The translations under genes and the position numbers were made by a program. The notes beneath the pieces were generated by a model. That model saw only the letters and a list, made by a program, of their open reading frames with translations. It ran no database searches and had not been told where the DNA came from. This document shows positions 57,724-64,000 of a stretch of 64,000 bases of DNA, piece after piece. Location: contig NZ_CP150239.1 in the NCBI RefSeq assembly GCF_037975215.1, forward strand, positions 1,836,001 through 1,900,000, in the 5' to 3' direction. The stretch is from Solibacillus sp. FSL R5-0449. Lineage in GTDB: Bacteria > Bacillota > Bacilli > Bacillales_A > Planococcaceae. How positions within the stretch are numbered: the stretch's first letter is position 1; each line of letters opens with the position of its first letter.

Positions 57724-58598
57724 AAATCCTCAAAACCTAAATTCACTGGCTCCAGCGGTAATTCACCAGCAGAGCCTGCTATATTAGTAGACGATACCGA
57801 TTTATCCACTTCCTCAAAGGAAATCCCATCAATCCAGGCTTCTCCAGATCCTGTTAGTAAAAGGCCAAAATGTATTGAGGCGCTTTCTTCTAGTACATCT
57901 AATACAATTGAATAATAATTCCAATCTGTTGTTCCATGAATCGAACGGTTGTCCATATTATCAAATTGCAGTAAATCACCATTTTTTGAATCAATTCGAC
58001 ACCAGGCACCGCACTTTATAACATTTTTTGTTTTAATAAAACATGACATTTTCATTCGTTTACCAACCCATTTTTTAGCTGAAAATGTTTGCATCATTGT
58101 TCCAAATTGACCTTCTTCAACAGGTCCATTAGATCTAAGATAACCAGATTTTGAGCCCGTATGGAATATTTCATGATCTGCTTTCATCCCATAAAGCGAT
58201 GGATTTGTCCCTGTTAAAAACCAACCCTTTACTTCATTTACTGTATCCATTTCATTTTCCTCCTTTTGGTATAAAGAACGCATCATATTACGATATTTTC
58301 CGGGTGGCATTCTGTATAGCTCTTTAAAAGCACGTGTAAAAGCTTCTTGTGATTGAAATTGACATTCAAACGAAATATCAAGGATTGTGTAGTCCGTATG
58401 GAGCAACAGAAAAGCAGATATGGCAAGGCGTCTTTTCCGAATATACTCGCCAATCGTCAAACTAGTTTCTTTTTTAAACTGCCGCGTCAAATAAAATTTC
58501 GAATAACCGATCTTTTCTGCATAATCCTCCAACTGCCACGTTGTTAATAGGTTCTCCTCTAATGTATCCACAATTTTTTGGACGATTTCACTATACAT
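57720..58598 (-). CDS. AraC-family regulator with C-terminal ligand-like domain
   Basis: A 292-residue protein. The AraC HTH pair lies at the N-terminus (residues about 5-107): TWQLEDYAEKIGYSKFYLTRQFKKETSLTIGEYIRKRRL and the second helix-turn-helix FECQFQSQEAFTRAFKELYRMPPGKYR. The C-terminal half (about 125-265) is beta-rich, with WVGKRMKMSCFIKTKNV and ASIHFGLLLTGSGEAWIDGISFEEV, the pattern of a carbohydrate-binding-like jelly roll, as in some Bacillus AraC regulators. Ligand unknown. GTGAGCAG precedes the ATG. Confidence 0.85.
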   Translation of the reverse strand: MYSEIVQKIVDTLEENLLTTWQLEDYAEKIGYSKFYLTRQFKKETSLTIGEYIRKRRLAISAFLLLHTDYTILDISFECQFQSQEAFTRAFKELYRMPPGKYRNMMRSLYQKEENEMDTVNEVKGWFLTGTNPSLYGMKADHEIFHTGSKSGYLRSNGPVEEGQFGTMMQTFSAKKWVGKRMKMSCFIKTKNVIKCGAWCRIDSKNGDLLQFDNMDNRSIHGTTDWNYYSIVLDVLEESASIHFGLLLTGSGEAWIDGISFEEVDKSVSSTNIAGSAGELPLEPVNLGFEDL

Positions 58599-58773
58599 AA
58601 CTGCTCACCTCAAGACTAAGTATACGGAAGGGAAAAAAGATTTTTTTGATAATTATTGCACTGCTGTAAGTATAAGGGTTAACAAGATTTCACTTATGTG
58701 CCGCAGAAATTTTATGTATGTTCATGCATCTAAAACCAAAATCTACAACAGCTTAAAATTTTGAATACTTTCA

Positions 58774-59390
58774 CTAGAAAATACTTAAAAGTTCATCCAA
58801 ACTTTCAATTTCATTATCATATTGACTTACTTGCCCAAATCCGTATTTAGCAAATATAAATGGAATTTTAGCATATCTGGCTGCATTTAAATCCCCTTCC
58901 GTGTCACCTACATAAACCTGATTTAATAAGTTGTTTCTATCAATCACTAATTTAATATTTTCACCTTTTGACATGGCAGTTCTTCCGTGGCTTTCAAAAT
59001 CCAAAAAATACTTTTCAAGTTTATGATATTTGTAAAATGATTCTATGTAGCCATCTTGGCAGTTACTAACAATATATAGTTTATACTTTTGAGAAAGCTC
59101 TTTTAGGACATTCTCTACATTTGGATAGAGGACCCCGCCATATTTTTCTATGAAAGATTGTTCTAATTCGCAACAAGCATTTACTAGTTGTGCCGTTCCG
59201 TATAACTTAAAGCAGGAAAGAGCTTTCTACTTATTTCATTCATCTGTAATCCCATCGTACCTTCAAAGTCTTCCCTAGTTAATTCATTGATTATTTGTTT
59301 ATTGTTTCTTATTACGCTGTTCCAAGCACTAAGTACTGTGTCAATTGGATCCCAGAGAGTTCCATCTAGATCAAATATTATGCTATCCAA
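58774..59390 (-). pseudogene. HAD-family phosphatase with a single-base frameshift
   Basis: The 5' frame (59390 to about 59195) gives motif I MDSIIFDLDGTLWDP and runs to ALSYTER. The second frame continues AQLVNACCELEQSFIEKYGG, motif II YIVSNCQDGY, lysine region, and motif IV VYVGDTEGDLNAARYAKIPF to the stop at 58774. The total of 617 bases is one short of a 205-codon gene plus stop, so one base is missing near 59195. Without that the product would be a normal phosphoglycolate-phosphatase-like enzyme. A sequencing error is possible. Confidence 0.82.
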
Positions 59391-59582
59391 CTAAAATCCA
59401 CTTCCTTCTAAACGAGTTTGATAATCAACTTTAATATCCTAATATTACCATCTATAAATTGTAATATATATTCACTTTTTAAGTACAGTATTTATCAACT
59501 CAATTTCACACTTTCCCCCTACTATTGAGAGATCCCCACCAGCATGCTCCTCCTTTTCACTTCTGCTGATTAAGAGCAAGTT

Positions 59583-59624
59583 AAAAGACTTAAGCCTGGT
59601 GGGATACCAAACTTAAGCCTTTTA
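59583..59624 (-). terminator. Intrinsic terminator after the catalase gene
   Basis: AAAAG-CTTAAG and CTTAAG-CTTTT form the outer stem with an inner TGGT/ACCA pair; T-rich downstream on the minus strand. Confidence 0.7.
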
Positions 59625-59700
59625 ATTTTACCTAATTCATTTTTTTGGTTAAATTTTTGCTTTTGGGTGTGTAAAAATCATCAAAGTGATTATTTAATCA

Positions 59701-61350
59701 TTAATAAGGGTCTGCCTCATGGCTCTTCTTTACTGCATCTTTTGTAGCTTCATTTGCAGCGATCGTGCCTTGACCATATTTAGAAATGCCTGATTCCCGG
59801 CCTGGTAATTTACCTTCCTTAGCCATCTTTTCGATTTCTTTCATTTTCTTTTCAGTCGCTTCCTTCACACGGCGGCCGTAATCTTCGTCAGCCTGTGTAA
59901 AGTGATTGTACATCACTTCCTGAATGCGCGGGTCACAAATTGCAAGAGCATCCGATAAGTTATTAATGAGTTCATCACGTTCCCAGTCTTCAAAGCTGCG
60001 GTATGTTTCCCCTGCTTGACCATAGTTATTCGGGCGGTCAATAGGCTCACTCATTAATGCCGCATTATAAGACGGCTGATGTGGCGGATATGCTTTATCC
60101 CCTCCGTCACGGTAGCCACCAATCATTGACGGTTCATAATTGATATGTGGGTTTTCACCGGATTCTTTCGGATCACGAGTATCCATCTGACCACGATGCT
60201 GGTTTGTACGAACCGGTACTTTTGGTGCGTTAACTGGCAATTTCAAATAGTTTGCGCCGACACGGTAACGCTGTGTATCTGAGTAAGAGAACGTACGACC
60301 TTGAAGCATTTTGTCATCTGAGAAATCCATTCCGTCTACTAGAACACCCGTACCGAATGCAGCCTGCTCAATTTCTGCATGGAAGTCTTCCGGATTGCGG
60401 TTAAGTACCATACGACCTACAGGCAGCCAAGGGAACTTATCTTCCGGCCAAAGTTTTGTATCATCAAGCGGATCAAAGTCCAGTTCCGGATGATAGTCGT
60501 CCTCCATAATTTGGACGAATAGCTCCCACTCTGGATACTCTCCACGTTCAATTGCTTCATATAAGTCCTGAGTAGCATGTCCTACGTTTGTCGCCTGAAT
60601 GGAGTTTGCCTCTTCTTGTGTCAAATTGCGGATGCCCTGTTTTGGCTCCCAGTGATACTTCACAAGTACAGCTTTCCCTTCTTCATTGACCCATTTATAT
60701 GTGTTAACACCTGATCCCTGCATATGGCGGTATGTCGCCGGGATACCCCAAGGTGAAAACAGGAATGTAATCATATGCGTCGCTTCCGGTGAACGTGAAA
60801 CAAAGTCAAACATACGTTGAGGATTCGGTACGTTGGAAGCCGGATCTGCTTTAAATGCGTGAATCATATCAGGGAACTTCATCGCATCACGAATAAAGAA
60901 AATCTTTAAATTGTTCCCTACAAGATCCCAGTTACCATCTTCCGTATACATTTTTACCGCAAAACCGCGTGGGTCGCGTGCAGTCTCAGGTGAATCCTTT
61001 GCACCTGCCACTGTAGAGAAACGCACCATAAGAGGCGTTTGTTTTCCGGCACCAGAAAAGACTTTAGCGCGGGTATATTTTTCAACCGGCTCATCTCCAA
61101 CCTTACCGTAAGTTTCAAAATAACCGAAAGCACCTGTACCACGTGCATGCACTACACGTTCAGGTACTTCTTCACGGTCGAAATGTGAAATTTTTTCAAT
61201 GAAGTGGTAATTTTCTAAAGTTGCTGGTCCTCGGTTACCCACTGTACGGATATTCTGGTTGTCTCTTACAGGGTGTCCTTGACGGGTAGTTAGAACTTCA
61301 CGTTCCCCATCTTCTTTTTTCCCAACATTTTTGTCTTTGTTCTCTGCCAC
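59701..61350 (-). CDS. Monofunctional haem catalase
   Basis: A 549-residue catalase decomposing hydrogen peroxide. The GTG at 61350 has GAGGAGG 7 bases upstream and is preferred to the longer frame. Catalytic histidine in [14 protein letters not shown] (about residue 74), asparagine in [14 protein letters not shown] (about 147), the proximal haem tyrosine in [18 protein letters not shown] (about 355) and [14 protein letters not shown] are all present. Its length, above the usual 480-510, is like Bacillus KatX (about 547), with a C-terminal helical extension ([22 protein letters not shown]). I saw no convincing PerR box in the 300 bases upstream; a sporulation promoter is possible. Confidence 0.94.
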   Translation of the reverse strand: MAENKDKNVGKKEDGEREVLTTRQGHPVRDNQNIRTVGNRGPATLENYHFIEKISHFDREEVPERVVHARGTGAFGYFETYGKVGDEPVEKYTRAKVFSGAGKQTPLMVRFSTVAGAKDSPETARDPRGFAVKMYTEDGNWDLVGNNLKIFFIRDAMKFPDMIHAFKADPASNVPNPQRMFDFVSRSPEATHMITFLFSPWGIPATYRHMQGSGVNTYKWVNEEGKAVLVKYHWEPKQGIRNLTQEEANSIQATNVGHATQDLYEAIERGEYPEWELFVQIMEDDYHPELDFDPLDDTKLWPEDKFPWLPVGRMVLNRNPEDFHAEIEQAAFGTGVLVDGMDFSDDKMLQGRTFSYSDTQRYRVGANYLKLPVNAPKVPVRTNQHRGQMDTRDPKESGENPHINYEPSMIGGYRDGGDKAYPPHQPSYNAALMSEPIDRPNNYGQAGETYRSFEDWERDELINNLSDALAICDPRIQEVMYNHFTQADEDYGRRVKEATEKKMKEIEKMAKEGKLPGRESGISKYGQGTIAANEATKDAVKKSHEADPY

Positions 61351-61558
61351 AATAAAACCTCCTCTAAAATACATTACAAATAAACACTGATAATAAAAAT
61401 TTTAACCAACCATTATGCTTTATACCCGTATTTATCAGTTTATATTCAAAGATTGGAAAATTATTCTGAGAAAATTCTTTATTGCTAATTCATAATTCAT
61501 TTTAAAACTTTAATAGTGGAAGATTTATCGGGTTAGTATTTATCAATTATGTAAAATT

Positions 61559-61603
61559 AAAAAATCCCTCAAATTAAAAGCAAAAGCTCTTAATTTAAGG
61601 AAT
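61559..61603 (-). terminator. Intrinsic terminator after the 79-residue gene
   Basis: TCCTTAAATTAA pairs with TTAATTTGAGGGA, then six T residues on the minus strand. The rest of 61351-61668 has no gene that I can see. Confidence 0.7.
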
Positions 61604-61668
61604 TTTAAAGGTTAGAGTTACTTTAAAGGAAGAATTGCCTTAAGTCACTATGCATTTACTTACAATAA

Positions 61669-61908
61669 TTACCTTGGCCCATTTCGATCTAAAATGGCGG
61701 ATGTGTTATCTTCATGTAGGTTGTTCAAAGTTGTTGTTGTACTATCCCTTGCATATACATGTTCTTTCCCTAAAGGAATATCTGTAGTTTGAACTTCCGA
61801 TGCCTGTGCTAATAAAGCTTCGCTATCGTTTTTGGTCATGCCAAAAGCTTCACTTATTAGTTCAGCTCCTGTTTTTCCATGATTCGCCTTCGAAATTTTC
61901 TTCCCCAT
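61669..61908 (-). CDS. Small hypothetical protein
   Basis: A 79-residue protein that I do not recognise; AGGAGGTGGGAAT precedes the ATG at 61908. It starts MGKKISKANHGKTGAELISE and has a helical EAFGMTKNDSEALLAQASEV part, then a threonine/asparagine-rich tail (RDSTTTTLNNLHEDNTSAI). There is no signal peptide. Its hydrophilic nature and excellent ribosome site suggest a spore- or stress-type small protein, which is only a guess. Monocistronic with a terminator. Confidence 0.6.
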   Translation of the reverse strand: MGKKISKANHGKTGAELISEAFGMTKNDSEALLAQASEVQTTDIPLGKEHVYARDSTTTTLNNLHEDNTSAILDRNGPR

Positions 61909-62008
61909 ATTCCCACCTCCTGTATATAGAATGTGTGATGGTTCATTATTTATGTAAAATATATAGGAGGTTTCGTTTACCATCATTTGCTCTTCTTCCT
62001 ATCGCCTT

Positions 62009-63004
62009 TTAAAATATTTCTTTCGCGATAAGTTCATAGGATCGAATCCGGTCTAGTGGTGAATGTGTAATCGTATTAATCATTATTTCATCTGCGTGGT
62101 ATTTAGTTTTTAACTCAAATAATTTCTGTTTCACTTCTTGAGGATTGCCAATAATTAATTTTTGTCTAACTCTTTCCAATATCTCTTGATCTTTTTCCGT
62201 TAGTTCATACTGCTTTGCTTCACTTATAGAAGGGACCCCTTGTTTGCGTTCCCCCTTTTCCATTTGTAACAACCAGATGAGATAGCTTGCTGCAACTTCT
62301 TCTGCTTTTTCTGTCGTCTCGTCGCAAATAACGTTAACTGTAACGATGACTTGTGGTGTTTCCCCATCTTTTCTTGGGCGAAAGCTATCAATATAGTCCT
62401 TAATAATAGCTGTTCCATCTTCATCGCTCATAAAATAACCGAAAGTATACGGCACACCATTTTCTGCTGCAAGTACAGCACTTTTTTTACCAGTGCCAAG
62501 AAGCCAAGGTATTGGCGGATTTTCAGGTATTGGGGAAGCCGATAACTTTGAATATTCGGCCTCTGTCGGAAAATCATCATCTAAAAAATGAAGTAAGTCT
62601 GTCAGTAAGGAAGGAAAGTTCCCGACATTTTTTATAAAGTTACCGGATAAAGCTGTCATCGCTTCAGAAGATCCACCTGGCGCTCGTCCAATCCCTAAAT
62701 CAATACGATTAGGAAATAGTGTCGCTAACGTATTAAAGATTTCAGCAACTTTGTATGGTCGGTAATGAGGCAACAGAACAGCACCCGATCCAATACGAAT
62801 TCGATTCGTGTTAGCTCCAATATAGCTTAGCATCACTTCTGGAGCAGGACATGCCAGTCCAGATAAATCATGGTGTTCGGCAATCCAGTACCTTGTATAT
62901 CCGAATTTCTCTCCTGCCTGCGCTAATTTCAATGACCAATTTAAAGCATCTTGTGGAGTTTGATTTGAAGAGATCGGTGATTGATCCAAAATGCTTAATT
63001 TCAT
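62009..63004 (-). CDS. LLM-class (luciferase-like) flavin-dependent oxidoreductase
   Basis: A 331-residue FMN- or F420-dependent enzyme of the luciferase-like TIM-barrel family. The N-terminus is LSILDQSPISSNQTPQDALNWSLKLA, followed by RYWIAEHHDLSGLACPAPEVML (about 37-58), IRIGSGAVLLPHYRPYKVAE, NRIDLGIGRAPGGS and a C-terminal IGNPQEVKQKLFEL, as in YvbT/YceB-type single-subunit proteins. The substrate is unknown. The ykvR-like gene ends 8 bases upstream, so they are co-transcribed. Confidence 0.88.
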   Translation of the reverse strand: MKLSILDQSPISSNQTPQDALNWSLKLAQAGEKFGYTRYWIAEHHDLSGLACPAPEVMLSYIGANTNRIRIGSGAVLLPHYRPYKVAEIFNTLATLFPNRIDLGIGRAPGGSSEAMTALSGNFIKNVGNFPSLLTDLLHFLDDDFPTEAEYSKLSASPIPENPPIPWLLGTGKKSAVLAAENGVPYTFGYFMSDEDGTAIIKDYIDSFRPRKDGETPQVIVTVNVICDETTEKAEEVAASYLIWLLQMEKGERKQGVPSISEAKQYELTEKDQEILERVRQKLIIGNPQEVKQKLFELKTKYHADEIMINTITHSPLDRIRSYELIAKEIF

Positions 63005-63012
63005 ATTATTTT

Positions 63013-63297
63013 TCAGCCCTTTTCTTCCACTAAGGTTAATTTATATTGTCCTACCTGATCTTTTTCATACAAATTTGTAATAGAAGTGGAGTAGTTATAA
63101 ATTGTCCCTCTAAACATTATATCTTTTTCAGGAATCTTCACGTCAAATGTTCCGTTGTAAAGCAACGTTGCAATATCATGATAATCTTCACTCGTTACAT
63201 CAAAAGTGACTGAAACTGTATAAAGTCCATTTTCTTTTTCTTCTTCAAAATTACTCAGTTGAATTACTCTGTCGTCCAACATTATTTTACTGACCAA
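63013..63297 (-). CDS. ykvR: YkvR-like DUF3219 protein
   Basis: A 94-residue protein. I take the TTG at 63297, which follows AGGGGTG; longer frames have no site, and this length agrees with Bacillus subtilis YkvR (96). Shared blocks: TFDVTSEDYHDIATLLYNGTFDV, KIPEKDIMFRGTIYNYSTSITNLYE and a final YKLTLVEE. A small beta-rich protein with unknown function. First gene of an operon with the luciferase-like oxidoreductase. Confidence 0.8.
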   Translation of the reverse strand: MVSKIMLDDRVIQLSNFEEEKENGLYTVSVTFDVTSEDYHDIATLLYNGTFDVKIPEKDIMFRGTIYNYSTSITNLYEKDQVGQYKLTLVEEKG

Positions 63298-63479
63298 AAA
63301 AACACCCCTTATTAAATAATTTAAATCGGATAATCTATTCATTATAGTATACTTGGCAACATTATCTGAAGAATCGCTCCTCATTGTTGAAACCGATATC
63401 TATAAAATCTCTTTTCGGTTAATATATCTTCCCTATATAAAAAGAAATAATCTTCTTAAGGTAAAATACATTGAGGTCT

Positions 63480-63788
63480 TTACTTTCTATCGGCCGGTGT
63501 TAAATACTTCATTCCTAATATACGTTTCATTTCCTCACTCACCCAGTTGCGTAAAGCAATGTTTCCGTAGCTTCTCGTTTCATCGTATCCTCTAAACAAA
63601 ATAAAATAATATGTCATATAATCATCAGATTTCTGTTTTTCAATTTTACATCCTTTCTTATATAAAAAGTCCCTTAGCTTTTTAAATTCATGAAAGGTTT
63701 CATTAATTTTGTTATCGTACCACTCTTCAAGTACGTCCTTCATTTTTAATTCAGAAATGCAATCTCTATCACGCTCAAGTGATGCCAA
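63480..63788 (-). CDS. Hypothetical protein at a rearrangement junction
   Basis: A frame of 102 residues that I do not recognise, read from a TTG that falls in the aldehyde dehydrogenase fragment. A more natural start would be the ATG at about 63743 (MKDVLEEWYDNKINETFHEF), but it has no ribosome site. The middle, KKGCKIEKQKSDDYMTYYFI, and the end RNWVSEEMKRILGMKYLTPADRK look like real protein. Its true N-terminus may have been lost at the junction near 63785. Confidence 0.4.
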   Translation of the reverse strand: MASLERDRDCISELKMKDVLEEWYDNKINETFHEFKKLRDFLYKKGCKIEKQKSDDYMTYYFILFRGYDETRSYGNIALRNWVSEEMKRILGMKYLTPADRK

Positions 63789-64000
63789 AAATAAAGGGGC
63801 AAAAATTATTCCATTAGGAACAATTCTAAACCCTGAATTAATGGATAACGGTTACTTCTTACAACCAACACTCGTGTTAGGTGCAGATGTTCATGACCGT
63901 GTCGTAGTAGAGGAACAATTCGGCCCTACTGTTCCAATCCTTCCATATGATGATGAAGAACAAGTGATTCAATTACACAATGAAAGCATTTACGGTTTAA
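63785..64000 (+). pseudogene. 5'-truncated aldehyde dehydrogenase (runs off the window)
   Basis: The plus strand encodes AKNKGAKIIPLGTILNPELM, then NGYFLQPTLVLGADVHDRVV, VEEQFGPTVPILPYDDEEQV and HNESIYGL at the edge: the C-terminal catalytic-domain region of an NAD-dependent aldehyde dehydrogenase (EEQFGP motif). The first 300 or so residues with the catalytic cysteine are absent, and upstream sequence is unrelated and belongs to a minus-strand frame. There is no start codon with a ribosome site. It is a truncated copy. Confidence 0.8.

Noticed and set aside
61351-61668. PerR box upstream of the catalase gene
   Set aside because: Several AT-rich stretches resemble half-sites, but none gives a convincing TTATAATNATTATAA match.
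63353-63595. Plus-strand frame of 80 codons
   Set aside because: It overlaps the 3' end of a minus-strand frame and the promoter region of ykvR and has no ribosome site.

Overview
This window is chromosomal DNA from a low-GC Gram-positive spore-former. The best guess is Planococcaceae (Solibacillus or Lysinibacillus type). Supporting signs are strong AGGAGG ribosome binding sites, TTG/GTG starts, many Bacillus subtilis-type genes (ccdA, ccdC, yneK, yqhV, ykvR, yhaPQ, bmrCD-like, YvrJ/DUF2922/DUF1659) and two exported proteins with three S-layer homology domains each. No selenocysteine, plasmid or replication-origin features were seen.

Layout. 1-4.2 kb: cytochrome/copper maturation (SCO1 lipoprotein, CcdA, CcdC, YneK) and the small YvrJ-DUF2922-DUF1659 trio, with two copies of a related structured repeat. 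4.3-10.9 kb: a GIY-YIG protein, a CBS-ACT protein, an unrecognised pair, a type II NADH dehydrogenase with a DUF1641 partner, and an M15 carboxypeptidase. 11-22 kb: transporters (RarD-type, heterodimeric exporter, YhaQP), CopC, an SDR with its TetR regulator and a perfect 16-bp palindrome, and a 23S rRNA methyltransferase. 22-36 kb: cell-surface SLH proteins, amidases and several carriers, plus a non-coding array of TATTAGAACA-type motifs with a 21-bp period at 32.55-32.87 kb. 36-41.7 kb: small hypothetical genes, a pseudokinase with a zinc ribbon, and an M48 protease.

From tRNA-Val(GAC) at 41.8 kb to about 57.4 kb the window looks like an accessory/defence island. It holds a three-gene ABC-3C-type conflict system (SMC/Rad50-like ATPase with a CxxC hook, small middle component, PD-(D/E)XK-like effector) and a McrBC-type modified-DNA restriction operon with an EVE-like domain and an extra downstream gene. 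Debris of phage integrases, a phage replication module and an IS3-type element is scattered among them. Between the two defence loci lies a queuosine operon (queF, frameshifted queC, VUT transporter). It has a canonical preQ1-I riboswitch in front of queF and a second, divergent candidate in front of queC. Next to it are tandem TPP riboswitches, each with its own terminator, controlling a lone SDR gene.

57.4-64 kb: an AraC-type regulator, a frameshifted HAD phosphatase, a catalase, a luciferase-like oxidoreductase, a YkvR homologue and, at the right edge, a 5'-truncated aldehyde dehydrogenase that marks a rearrangement junction.

Most genes are on the minus strand. All assignments come from reading motifs and gene context. 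No database search was run.
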